From Lithobates sylvaticus (Eukaryota; Chordata; Amphibia; Anura; Ranidae): a stretch of 64,000 nucleotides of DNA. Both the position numbers and the translations under genes were made by a program. Of this stretch, positions 45,011 to 55,691 are shown one piece after another (position 1 is the first letter of the stretch; each line of letters opens with the position of its first letter). The stretch is taken from NCBI GenBank assembly GCA_028564925.1, contig CM053030.1, forward strand, positions 372,894,945 to 372,958,944, read 5' to 3'. The notes beneath the pieces are model-generated. The model did not search any database. It worked only from the letters and a program-made list of their open reading frames with translations, and was not told where the DNA came from.

Positions 45011-46081
45011 AGTGTTATAAGACTCAGTGGAAAGCTTGAGGAACCCTCCCAGGGACCAGGTACGGCTGTACCAACACAGGTCCTTACACCGGTGGCGGCT
45101 GCCATTTCAGTTAGCGGAGCGTGTTCCCATCAGCCCTCTATTTCCCTTTCTACAGCTTCTGAATCACGAACTATCAATGTAGTTGGACAAACAAGACTAT
45201 TGGCTGTTCCTAGAAGAAGACTCAACAGAAAGTCTGTGGAACACTCCCAGGGACCAGGTACGGCTGTGCCAACACAGGTCCCTACCCTAGTGGCGGCTGC
45301 CACTCCATTAATCGGAGGGGCTTCCCATCAGTCCTCCATTTTCGTTTTCAGAGATTCTGAATTACCAACTATCAATGTAGTTGGACAAACAAGACAATTG
45401 TCTGTTTCTAGAAGAAGACTTAACAGAAAGTCTGAGGAACCCTCCCAGGGACCAGGTACGGCTGTACCAACACAGGTCCCCACACTGGTGGCGTCTGCCA
45501 CTGCAGTAACCAGAGGGTCTTCCCAACAGCCATTCCAGGAACCAGGTACAGCTGTACCGACACAGGTCCCCACACTGGTGATGGCTGCCTACACAGTAAA
45601 CAGATGGTCTTCCCATCAGCCCTCCATTTTCGTTTTCAGAGATTCTGAATTACCAACTATCAATGTAGTTGGACAAAAAAGACAATTGGCTGTTCCTAGA
45701 ATAAGACTTAACAGAAAGTCTGAAGAACCCTCCCAGGGACCAGGTATGGCTGTACCAACACAGGTCCCCACACTGGTGGCGTCTGCCACTGCAGTAACCG
45801 AAGGGTCTTCCCAACAGCCATTCCAGGAACCAGGTACAGCTGTACCGACACAGGTCCCCACACTGGTGGTGGCTGGCTACACAGTAAACAGATGGTCTTC
45901 CCATCAGCCCTCCCGAGGACCAGGTACAGCTGTACTGACACAGGTCCGCACACTGGTGGCAGCTGCCACTCCAGTAAACATAGGATCTTCCCATCACCCT
46001 TTCCCGGGACCAGGTACGGCTCAAAGAATCATGCATGACCTATTGGCGTCTGCCATCTCAGCTATCCGAACAAAATGGTAA
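45011..46081 (+). CDS. Modular low-complexity open frame, 356 codons
   Basis: I do not recognise this protein. It is open from just after a TAG at 45008-45010 to a stop at 46079-46081; the first ATG is at 45092. It is built from two modules: PGTAVPTQVPTLVAAATxV (seven to eight copies, the first upstream of the ATG) and SIFVFRDSELPTINVVGQTR then QLSVSRRRLNRKSEEPSQ (three copies). A 288-bp higher-order period is visible between 45335 and 45623. Rich in Pro, Thr, Val, Ser and basic residues; no signal peptide, membrane span or known motif. It lies about 210 bp after SGNH unit 3 on the same strand and may belong to the same element. All repeat lengths are multiples of three. It could equally be a repeat that happens to stay open. 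Confidence 0.4.
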   Translation, partial: SVIRLSGKLEEPSQGPGTAVPTQVLTPVAAAISVSGACSHQPSISLSTASESRTINVVGQTRLLAVPRRRLNRKSVEHSQGPGTAVPTQVPTLVAAATPLIGGASHQSSIFVFRDSELPTINVVGQTRQLSVSRRRLNRKSEEPSQGPGTAVPTQVPTLVASATAVTRGSSQQPFQEPGTAVPTQVPTLVMAAYTVNRWSSHQPSIFVFRDSELPTINVVGQKRQLAVPRIRLNRKSEEPSQGPGMAVPTQVPTLVASATAVTEGSSQQPFQEPGTAVPTQVPTLVVAGYTVNRWSSHQPSRGPGTAVLTQVRTLVAAATPVNIGSSHHPFPGPGTAQRIMHDLLASAISAIRTKW

Positions 46082-47568
46082 TCAGCCCTCCCAGGGACCA
46101 GGTACGGCTGTACGAATACCGGTCTCCAATGCTTCATCTATCTACTGAGCACACCTAAAAGGTATTTCCAATTTTTTTAGCCTCATTTTTTACACCTTAT
46201 TTATATTTGCTACGTGTTCCCAGTCACATAGATTTAATAAAATTGTAAAAATTACTGCTCACCATTAAAGGTGGAATCCCATGGAAAAAATTAAAAACAA
46301 AAACAAAAAAAAAACATGGCCACCCAAAACACAGACCTCTTCTTGAGTAAGCAAGGAAAGGGGGAAAAGGGGTGAGCATTCACCACCCTCTTCTCCTCAC
46401 CCATACCAGGCCACATGCCCTCAACATGTGGAGGTGCCTTGTCGGGGGGGGGGGGTCCCCCTTTGCAAAGTCCTCTCCCTGTGTTGGGGGCATGTTGTCC
46501 AGTATAGCTCAGTAGTGGAGGCGAGTGCACGCTCATCTACCCCTTTTATGGCCTGCCAGCCTGCATGTTTGGCTGGGGTTCTGGTATCAGATTTGTGGGG
46601 GCCATGTCTTTTTGTTTTGTTTTTCGCATGCGATTCCTTCTTTAAAAGGTGAGCAGCAAACTTTACAATTTTTCTTTAGTTTTACTATGTGAATGAGAAC
46701 ATGTAACAGATATAAAGTAGGTATCATCCCAATATGGCTGCAAAAGTGGAAATACCTTTTAAGTGAGCGTCAACATCAAAGAAGAAGCGCTGGTGCCCCA
46801 TTCAAGTGGTCACCATTCAAACACCCATAAAAACAGCAGAGTGTGGACAGCAGACCTGGGTACGGTAGGTGGAGCTGGTAGAAGACAATCATAGACAATG
46901 AAGACTATCAGGGCATCCTTGTTGCCCAATCCACCATACTGGGAATGGACTCTCTACCATCTAGAGGGAGCCAGGATTCTACATACAAGTAAGTTGTCCT
47001 GTCCCTGTCGGTCAACATTTCAGGTCAAACCCATGGCTATCTCATGTCCTCTTAGATAAGATAGAGCCAATCCATGGAGTAGAGACACTATACAGACCAG
47101 AGGACATGTATTTGTCCCATTCCACATGAAGGACATCACCAATATTGGCAAAGTGACCACTGAGGCCTACAACAGCTGAAGGACTCTGTAGCTCCAGGTC
47201 ACTCTACAAAAAGGATCTGCATCTCTAGGTTGCTTAAGAATATGATGACTCAAAGAGAATGAGGAGGAGATATGGAAGGCTCATGGGTCGGGTGGGTGAA
47301 ATGAGAACCGTTCAGATTCTCCCTCTACAGGACAGAATATTAAAGAGGAAGAATTTAATGAACATGGGGGAGGCATAGATAGTTAATTTGTGGGGTTGGT
47401 GGAATGAGAACAGTTCATACAAACTCCCCCTACAGGAAAGAATATGAAAGATTCATAACTCTACAATATGGACCTGTATCTCCAGGTCTTTTAGGAAATT
47501 TAAAGCCGAAGGAGGAAGAGGAGGAAAAGCGGAACTTCCCTTTATAGGTGATGTTCTGCTCTAAGATC
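46082..47568. other. No gene; repeat-like stretches
   Basis: One more PGTAVR-type module remnant lies at 46090-46140. Around 46260-46640 there is a GC-mixed repeat with A-runs and a G-run of 13 (46443-46456). 47170-47560 holds similar phrases twice (CTGTATCTCCAGGT / CTGCATCTCTAGGT). No recognisable coding. Confidence 0.4.
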
Positions 47569-47735
47569 GGGCAGCACAGAGGCTTAGTAGTTAGCACTTC
47601 TGCCTTGCAGCACTGGGGTGTTTGGTTCATATCCTGACCAGGATACTGTCTGCATGGAGTCTGCATGTTCTCCCTGTGTTTGTGTGGGTTTCCTCCTACA
47701 GACCAAAGACATGCTGGTAGGTTAAATGGCTCCAT
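47569..47735 (+). mobile_element. V-SINE, copy 1
   Basis: The tRNA-like head GGGCAGCACAGAGGCTTAGT then AGTTAGCAC (A-box region) and GGTTCATATCC (degraded B box) is followed by the V-SINE central domain (GCATGTTCTCCCTGTGTTTG, GTGGGTTTCCTCC) and AAAGACATGCTGGTAGGTTA. V-SINEs are Pol III-transcribed and moved by LINE enzymes. Family recognised from memory of the central domain. Confidence 0.85.
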
Positions 47736-47841
47736 TCAGTGCGCCCAAGATGGCTGCTTCACCTCCTAAGTGCTTTGTGTACATGTACTGATTTATCCCC
47801 CGCTCAGCGGGGGCAGGCCATAAAGAACAGAGACCACATAT

Positions 47842-47995
47842 GGGCAGCACAGATGCTTAGTGGTTATCCAGGGGTCCATGGTTCTAATCCTGACCAGGAC
47901 ACTATCTGCATGGAGTTTGTATGTTCTCCCTGTGCTTGCGTGGGTTTCCTCCAGGTACTCTGGTTTCCTCCCACACTCCAAAGACATGCTACCCC
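47842..47995 (+). mobile_element. V-SINE, copy 2, head partly deleted
   Basis: GGGCAGCACAGATGCTTAGT and GGTTCTAATCC are closer together than in copy 1, so part of the tRNA-like head is missing. The central domain (GTATGTTCTCCCTGTGCTTG, GTGGGTTTCCTCCAGGTACT, GGTTTCCTCCCAC) is better kept than in copy 1. Confidence 0.85.
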
Positions 47996-48199
47996 GCGTT
48001 GGTGGTGCAGCAGGGAGCATAGCTGCTTTCCAAGCAGTTGACCCGGGTTAGAATAACGGCCAACGCAATCTCATAAGATGGCTGCCTCACCTGGTAAGTG
48101 TGCCCCCCCCCCATTCCCATCATATCTGTATATACAATGTTCTCTACAGTACTGTGCAAAAGTTTTAGCCAGGTATGAAAAAATGCTGTGACAATAGGG

Positions 48200-48948
48200 G
48201 CCATGTCACCCCTTCCTGGCTATGTCCTGGTTGAGATCACTATGAACCTACCATAGGGGCACTTTCGATCCCTTCCTGGATATGTCCTGGTTGGAGATCA
48301 CTATAAACCTACCATAGGGTCCATGTGATCCCTTCCTGGTTGTCTTGGTAGGAGATCACTATGGCCCTAACATAGGGGCCATGTGATCTCTGCCTGGCTA
48401 TGTTCTGGTCGGAGATCACTATGGACCTACCATAGGTGCCATGTGATCCCTTCCTGGCTATGTCCTGGTCGGAGATCCCTATGAACCTATCATAGGGTCC
48501 ATGTGAGTCCTTCCTGGCTATGTCCTGGTCGGAGATTACTATGAACCTATCATTGGGGGCATGTGATTCCTTCCTGGTTGTCTTGGTCGAAGATCACTAT
48601 GGACCTAACATAGGGGCCATGTGATCTCTGCCTTTCTATGTCCTGGTCGGAGATCAATATGGACCTAACTTAGGCAGGGATTACATGGCCCCTGGCTATG
48701 TCCTGGTCGGAAATCATAATGGACCAAACATAGGGTCCATGTGATCCATTCCTGTCTATGTCCTGGTCGGAGAGCACTATGAACTTACCATAGGTGCCAT
48801 GTGATCCCTTCCTGGCTATGTCCTGGTCGGAGATCACTATGAACCTATCATAGGGTCCATCCATGTCAGTCCTTCCTGGCTATGTCCTGGTCGGAGATTA
48901 CTATGAACCTACCATAAGGGCCATGTGATCCCTTCCTGGCTATTAGGG
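48200..48948. repeat. 60-bp minisatellite, about 12 units
   Basis: Units read CCATGTGATCCCTTCCTGGC then TATGTCCTGGTCGGAGATCA then CTATGAACCTACCATAGGGG. Because 60 is divisible by three, the minus strand reads as repeated VISDQDIARKGSHGPYGRF-like peptides; not a gene. Confidence 0.93.
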
Positions 48949-48949
48949 A

Positions 48950-49357
48950 TAAGCTTTCTGTTTGGGTCAAACATGAGTTTGACTCGAACATTGGCTCTTC
49001 GCCCGTTTGTTGTATTGCTGTATGATGATTGGCCAGAGCATGCACCATGACCTGCATGCTTTAGCCAATCACAGCGCCCTCAGCTAAGAGAGCCATAATT
49101 GGCCAAAGCCAGGGTTCCTTTCGCCAATCATGACTCAGGGGGACTAAGTCCACGCCACACACTATATAGGCTGCCTGCACATCAGCCTTGTGTAGTGTGT
49201 TGTTGGCGTGGATGGAGAGAAAGTCTCATTTAGATTGAGCAGGCAGGCAGGCAGATTTTGCAGTTAGCTGAAGTGTATTTAATATATATATATATAAACA
49301 GATAATCTCGTATATATATATATATATATATATACAGTGGTGTGAAAAAGTGTTTGC
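48950..49357 (+). promoter_or_regulatory. Promoter-like repeat segment, (TA)n and a Tc1 end
   Basis: Two inverted CCAAT-type motifs (GATTGGCCAGAG; CAATCACAGCG) and a TATA-like ACTATATAGGCTGCC (about 49161) are followed by GTGTAGTGTGTTG. This looks like the core promoter of a repeat element. Downstream are (TA)n at 49282-49296 and 49310-49334, then CAGTGGTGTGAAAAAGTGTT, a Tc1 inverted-repeat end of about 22 bp with nothing attached. Confidence 0.4.
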
Positions 49358-50274
49358 GTGGGTTTCCTTTTAATTAATTCATTAAATGAGTGGAAAATTG
49401 TACAAGTAACTGGTCTTACATGTGTTGGTAAGTGTGATGAGGAGGTTGATCAGAGCCACAGCGTTGAAATCACTCCATTACCCATTTCTCAATGTTCTTT
49501 AGTGTTGACATTAATTATGTGGACTATGGCATTGTTTCCAGAACCAATGTGTTCCCCAACAATGTTCTCAGCTCACAGGGTAGCCTGCAGCTCCCTTTGC
49601 AATGGCTTTCAGGTGTGTTTATTATTGGCTTTGTTTTGTGTTTGATGCTATGCTAATATCCTATGTTTTTAAAGGGAGCCGGCGATGGGATTGGGATGTT
49701 TTCGTTTTGTAAATGTGTAATGTTTAACTTTGCAAATATGCAATAAAAATACTTTGATTAAAAACAACAGTTATTAGGTAAATTGAAGTGCCAGAAGGAA
49801 GAAAGTTATAATGTGAGGTTTGTTGTATAGTTAGTTAGTATTATATTATTTTAAATCCAGTTTTATTTGTCTAAGTTTGTATATATTTCTAGACTTACTG
49901 TTATACTGGATATTCTTTATTTTTAGTTACATTTCGTTTTTACACATTTTAAGATTAGTTCCTCCTATACATTGCTCTCTGTGATATTCCCAGCTGTGCA
50001 CCACTATAGTATATGCCTAGAGCTTTTTAAATAAGTAAGAAAAAGAAATGAGGAAGAGGTGAATGTCAGTAAAAGAAGGTGAAAGAACATATTTAGAAAC
50101 TGTAACAAACAGTAATGCTTTCAGAGCATCACTGTTCAATAGTTAAACTTTTGAACTAGGATAAAGAAAATCCTATTAGAAGATTTATTGAGCAGCCCAT
50201 TTTTTAAGCAGAAATATCTAAGTTAATCGTACTAAAACCTTTTCTTAACAGCTAACAAAGCATGACCTTATATA
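49358..50274. other. No gene or element recognised
   Basis: AT-rich, with an AATAAA at 49742. No recognisable coding. Confidence 0.4.
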
Positions 50275-50977
50275 CAGTATCTCACAAAAGTGAGTAAACC
50301 ACTCACATTATTGTAAATATTTTATTATATCTTTTCATGTGACAACACTGAAGAAATGACGCTTTGCTACAATGTAAGTAGTGAGTGTACAGCTTGTATA
50401 ACAGTGTAAATTTGCTGTCCCCTTTAATGTCCGCCATTAATGTCTGAACCACTGGCAATAAAAGTGAGTACTCCCCTAAGTGAAAATGTCTAAATTGGGC
50501 CCAATTAGCCATTTTCCCTCCCCAGTGTCATGTGACTCGTTAGTGTTACAAGGTCTTAGGTGTGAATGAGAAGCAGGTGTGTTACATTTGGTGTTATCAC
50601 TCTCACATACTGGTCCCTGGAAGTTCAACATGGCACCTCATGGCAAAGGACTCTCTGAGGATCTGAAAAAAGAATTGTTGCTCTACATAAAGATGGCCTA
50701 GGCTGTAAGAAGATTGCCAAGACCCTGAAACTGAGCTGCAGCATAGTGGCCAAGACCATACAGCGGTTTAACAGTGGTCAGCCTGTCAGTGCTCAGACCA
50801 TACGTCGCACACTACATGAAATTTGTCTGCATGGCTGTTGTCCCAGAAGGAAGCTCCTTCTAAAGATGATGCACATGAAAGCCTGCAAACAGATTGATGA
50901 AGACAAGTAGACTAAAGACTTGGATTACTGAAACCATGTTCTGTGGTCTGATGAGACCAAGATAAACTTATTTGGTT

Positions 50978-52009
50978 CAGGGCCATCTTAAGAGCATTAT
51001 AGGCTCCCGGGCAGTACAGTGCACTGGGACCCTGTCTACACAATCACACACGAGAATAAAAATGCAAATTATCAATAAGGTTGTATTTATTGGTACTTCC
51101 AACAAAATTAGTGTTTAAACATTAACACAACATTTAGACAATATAACACGAGTTTGATGGGCACAGTGGCAGCATTTGATGGCTACAGTGGCAGCTTTTG
51201 ATGGGCACAGTGGCAGCTTTGATGGGCACAGTGGCAGCTTTGATGGGCACAGTGGCTGTGTTTGATGGGCACAGTGGCAGCTTTGATGGGCACAGTGGCA
51301 GCTTTGATGGGCACAGTGGCTGTGTTTGATGGGCACAGTGGCTGCGTTTGATGGGCACAGTGGCTACGTTGATGGGCACAGTGGCTACGTTGATGGGCAC
51401 AGTGGCAGCTTTGATGGGCACAGAGGCTGTTTGATGGGCACAGTGGCAGCTTTGATGGGCACAGTGGCTGTGTTTGATGGGCACAGTGGCAGCTTTGATG
51501 GGCACAGTGGCAGTGTTTGATGGGCACAGTGGCAGCTTTTGCGGGGCACAGACAGTGGCTGTGTTTGATGGGCACAGTAGCAGCTTTTGAGGGGCACAGA
51601 CAGTGGCTGTGTTTGATGCACAACTTGAACAAACTTAAGTAGACAGTGTTAGACTTACTTGAGGCCGCCGGCCTGGTGCAGTACAGTGTGTCACTCACAT
51701 CAGAGCAAGGCAGCATCAGCTATCAAGGGCCGTCTTTCCACTCCTCTCCCTCTCCACACTGTCTGAAGAACATGGCGAAGCTTGTTCACTAGACGCTGGG
51801 GCGGCCCCGGCTCGATATGAATGCTGGGGTGGCCGCGGCGCGCTATGAAAGCTGACGTCACTGGTTGCTAGCTAGACGTCGGGCAGCTGGCGATTCTAGC
51901 AAGTGAGCAACCAGTGCAGTCAGTCAACTTAAGCAGCAGATTGCAGCACTGAGGATGGGCCCTGGATGGGACCCTCCAGGCAGCATGCCCAGTGGAAAAA
52001 ACGGCCCTG
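50978..52009. mobile_element. hAT-type non-autonomous element (CAGGGCC ends) nested in Tc1
   Basis: Begins CAGGGCCATCTTAAGAG and ends AAAACGGCCCTG, with an exact 8-bp target duplication ATTTGGTT (50970-50977 and 52010-52017). CAGGG ends and 8-bp duplications are hallmarks of hAT elements. No transposase inside. It carries a minisatellite at about 51153-51616. Confidence 0.92.
51153..51616. repeat. 21-22-bp minisatellite (GATGGGCACAGTGGCAGCTTT)
   Basis: About 21 units. The reverse complement (GCCACTGTGCCCATCAAA) is the core of the 22-bp minisatellite at 28.5-30.3 kb. Frames such as VPIKAATVPIKHSHCAHQ are by-products. Confidence 0.93.
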
Positions 52010-52783
52010 ATTTGGTTCATATGGTGTGAAGCGTGTGTTTTGCGGCAACCAGGTGAGGCGCACAAAGACAAGTCTGTCTTGCCTACAGTTAAGCATGGTG
52101 GTGGGAGTGTCATGGTCTGGGGCTGCATGAGTGCTGCTGGCACTGGGGAACTACAGTTCATTGAGGGAACCATGAATGCCAACATGTACTTTGACATACT
52201 GAAGCAGATCATGATCCCCTCCCTTTGATGAATAGGCCGCAGGGCAGTATTCCAACATGATACCGACCCCAAACACACCTCCAAGACAACCACTGCCTTG
52301 TTAAAGAAGCTGAGGGTAAAGGTAATGGACTGGCCAAGCATGCCTCTAGACCTAAACCCTATTCAGCATCTGTGGGACACCCTCAAATGAAAGGTGGAGG
52401 AGCACAAGGTCTCTAACATCCACAAGCTCTGTGATATCATCATGGAAGAGTGGAAGAGGACTCCATTGGCAGCCTGTGAAGCTCTGTTGAACTCCATGCC
52501 CAAGAGGGTTAAGGGAGTGCAGGAAAATAATGGTGGCCTCACAAAATATTAACACTTTGGGCCCAATTTGGACATTTTCACTTTTGTTGCCGGTGGTTTA
52601 GACATTAATAGCTATGTGTTGAGTTATTTTGAGGGGACAGCAAATTTACACTGTTATACAAGCTGTACACTCACCACTTTACATTGTAGAAACGTGTAAT
52701 TTCTTCAGTGTTGTCACATGAAAAGATATAATAAAATATTTACAAAAATGTGAGGGGTGTACTCACAAAAGTGAGATACTGTA

Positions 52784-53434
52784 TATATTATGTACACATT
52801 TTCAAGTCACTGTTAGTTTACCAATATTGATAAAGAATGTACAATATGTGCTCTAGAAATGTGGTTTAGATATATTCGCATTGTACTTTACTAAGCCAAA
52901 CGTCTCATTTTGCCCTTTTAATATTAGCTATGATTTGTACATTTTGAGGCATCTGTGACAGGCCAATTTACAACTTCTGAACTTCCCTGGCTTTAATTAG
53001 ACTTGACTTGCTCTAAATATGACTATGGTGATACCATGAAGTTCAGGTGTATTGTGGTTCCCACAACTGCATGTTGGTTCATAAGTCAATATCCATAGAG
53101 CCCATTTTATCATGTGACTAAGAGATACACAGAGCCTTTACTTTTGTACAATTTGGTTGAAGCCCTGCACATTCCAAAACCATGAGCTGGCTACTGTCAT
53201 GCTACTGTCAAATGCCAGAGCTTCAGACATTTCATGGTCAAATGATGGGCTTAGGTTAACACTGGAGTTTGGGGCTAGTGTCAACTTGGAGGGAAGTTCA
53301 GGCTCTGTAAACTACCCATACCCAGGATTCAAGGGGTTCCAGAGGGACACACTGTATTTTTTTGGAGACAAACACATTAGTGCTATTGTTATCTTAGACA
53401 GTTTAATGGGTTTGTTTAAAAAATATATATATAT
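52784..53434. other. No gene recognised
   Basis: The 125-codon frame at 53157-53534 has no recognisable domain and runs into repeat sequence, so it is not called. Confidence 0.4.
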
Positions 53435-53770
53435 ATATCAAACATGTCATACTTACCTCCACTGTGCAGTTTGTTTTGCACAGAGTGGCCCAGATCATCC
53501 TCTTCTGGGGTCTCTTAATCGATATCCCCAGTAGTAATTGACAACTGTCAGCAAGGCAAGATATATACAATCCAAAAATGGGCTATCTAGCCTCTCACCT
53601 CATGGGTTCTTTATAAAGCGTGTGGTCAGAGACAATACGATCCTCCTTTCCTCTTGAGGTCCTATCTCCGTTTGGGGGAGCCTTGCCCCGGTATACTGTA
53701 TCAAATCCCGGCGAAGTGATCTATCTTGATGGAGACCCATGCGGGCGCGCTCCTGAGTCCTGCTTATGCG
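53435..53770. repeat. Copies of the 'TATACTTACCTC' frog repeat, interrupted
   Basis: GTCATACTTACCTCCACTGTG, then CACAGAGTGGCCCAGATCATCC matches the repeat at 25.85 kb (CACAGAGTGGACCTGATCCTCC). The stretch 53520-53690 does not match and may be a later insertion or another part of the family. Confidence 0.55.
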
Positions 53771-55140
53771 TGTATTCACACATCATTTACATAAAATTTT
53801 AAAATAATATTTATGTATTATTAATATTTATTTATGCACAGGCACTTGTTTATTTATTAATACACCATTTTTAAAATAAAATAAGTATTGAACATAAAAT
53901 AAAATAAGTATTGGACACGTCACCATTTTTCTAGGTAAATATATTTCAAAAGGTGCTATTGGTATGAAATTTTCACCACATGCCGGTAATAACCCATGCA
54001 ATCCTTACATACAAAGAAACTAAAACAAGTACCTTCAGAAATTAAGTTTTGTGTAATAAAATGGAATGACACAGGAAAAAACGCATAAAAAAGGGAGGTG
54101 CAAAAAGGCATGGAAAGCCAACACACCAGCTGAAATCTATGAGCAATTAGAAAGCAATTCTTCCCCTTGTCAGTGAAAATTAATATCATCATTAGGAGGT
54201 GATACAATGCCTCCCTATATATGGCTCCAACTCGGCGCACACAGTGCTGACGAACTAGCTGGTTTTGGACATCGCTGTGTCTAATCTCTCATTGCGCATG
54301 TGCAGGAAAACCCATGCATGTGCAGTGCCCAAAAGGAAACCACGTACAGACGAGCAGAAGTCCCACCGAGTGGCAATACAGGCATGGGAAAAACAGAGCT
54401 GAGGGGCAAAGTAATCCCACCCAGCACTGCCAAATACATTAAGAGAGCGCCCGTCTGCCGCAGGGAATGTAAAGCAACCCGCCAGACTCACCAGCCCATG
54501 GCACCTCCTTCAGCCAATCAAAGTGGTCATGTGATCGGAATGTTTTATTTTTTACACAGAATTTTAACAGAGTTGCACATAACTTTTTATTTTATTATTG
54601 AATACATTTTTACAACTTCGGCTGAAGTTCCTCCACTTCCATTTTTTTCACCTAGGTGAGAATGGCATCACTGGTACTGTGCTACTTGCAGACTCTTGCC
54701 ATTTGAAAATCGCATATACCAGAAGTATTCCAGAAACTCCAAGGGTGCTTGGTGCAAATGTGTGGATCTGGGCGTGCTTGCATGCTCTAGCAGGTGAATG
54801 ATATTGTTTACACTTTTACATTGTTTACATCATACTACAAATCGTGTGAACAATATGATCCCCCCAGAGTGCTGAGTGCCAATTCATGGGATCTTGTGGC
54901 ACATCATTGTGGGGCGGTCATAAAGAAAACCAAGAAGTAATTGGACATATAACCTCCTTTCCTAACGTCAACTGACTGCAAGGATAGAGCCAGGAAATAT
55001 GAAAGTGTAATAGTATCCACAAAAACAATAGCCTGCATTTAACAGTAAATATCTATTTTGAAAAAAAAAATAAAAAATTTCAGAATGACCAAAATATCGA
55101 CTAAGGGAACCTTAAAATATTCTTATAATAATGCCTGTGT
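53771..55140. other. No gene recognised
   Basis: AT-rich. TTTTTATTTTATTATTGAAT-type tracts around 54540-54610. AATAAGTATTGAACATAAAAT is duplicated at 53880-53915. No coding. Confidence 0.35.
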
Positions 55141-55510
55141 AAGGTCCCATTCACACTTGCAAATGGGGCTGTCATGAATCAGATTTGAAAATCCCAGCGG
55201 GTTCACCAATTAGATATGGGGGCAGCTCGATTGAAATCAATGGAAGGCCAACGGTTCCTGCAGTTTTCAGCTTTTGCGGCTGCTCCAAAGTAATTGCTCA
55301 TGGAGCAATTTCCTGTGGTCGATCGGCCCTGGATGCAGAGAGTCTGTGTCCAGGGCTGATCACTCACAAGTGACTGCTCCATGAATGATTACATGGAAGT
55401 GCCCATGATTAACTTTGGGAGCTGTCAGCCACCCATTGATTTCAGTCGGGCTGCCTTCTACATCTAATTGCTATTCCCTAATGGGTCAACATTGTCTGCA
55501 CATATAGTTG
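55141..55510. mobile_element. MITE-like repeat (GGTCCCATTCACACTTGC left end)
   Basis: The left end belongs to the TTCACAC-type family. Inside, CAGCTCGATTGAAATCAATGG and CCATTGATTTCAGTCGGGCTG form an inverted pair, and GGAGCAATTTCC pairs with shorter phrases. Non-coding. Confidence 0.5.
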
Positions 55511-55691
55511 TTGAAATTGGCATTAGTTCACCTATGTTATACTTGCCCCATAGGTATGGTGTGCTCTCCACCCTTGGGCCTACGTCCTTTTGTCTGATAC
55601 ATTAAGAGTGGGGTACGGCAAGCATATGTTACTTACTATTGTAATATACCATATCACATTTAATTGTATGATTATTTGTTTTTGATATTCG

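Larger units (their letters stand above)
50630..52552 (+). pseudogene. Tc1-like transposase, interrupted
   Basis: Starts MAPHGKGLSEDLKK (ATG 50630) and continues IVALHKDGLGCKKIAKTLKL in a shifted frame, the first helix-turn-helix. About 40 codons of the second DNA-binding part are missing before GQPVSAQTIRRT. The first catalytic Asp lies in VLWSDETKINLFG, where the MITE inserts. After it come LPTVKHGGGSVMVWGCMSAA and TGELQFIEGTMNANMY. FQHDTDPKHTSK (second Asp) and SMPLDLNPIQHLWD follow, where IEHLW is expected, so the catalytic Glu is Gln. The stop is TAA at 52550-52552. Inactive through deletion, frame changes, lost Glu and the insertion. Confidence 0.9.
50275..52781 (+). mobile_element. Tc1/mariner element (CAGTATCTCACAAAAGTGAG ends), split by a hAT MITE
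   Basis: TA at 50273-50274 and 52782-52783. Left end CAGTATCTCACAAAAGTGAG, right end CTCACAAAAGTGAGATACTG, with inverse similarity running about 200 bp inward (TTTGCTACAATGTAAG; ACAGCTTGTATAACAGTGTA). The transposase reads on the plus strand and is interrupted by a 1032-bp element at 50978-52009. A fragment of the same family is at 58718-59363. Confidence 0.95.

Noticed and set aside
47569-47640. Possible tRNA gene (A- and B-box-like strings)
   Set aside because: It is the degraded tRNA-like head of a V-SINE; no cloverleaf or anticodon arm can be drawn, and it continues into the V-SINE central domain.
51115-51716. Frames up to 177 codons on the minus strand
   Set aside because: Read through the 21-22-bp minisatellite inside a MITE; no domain.
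53157-53534. 125-codon plus-strand frame
   Set aside because: No motif; its end runs into an interspersed repeat and (TA)n.
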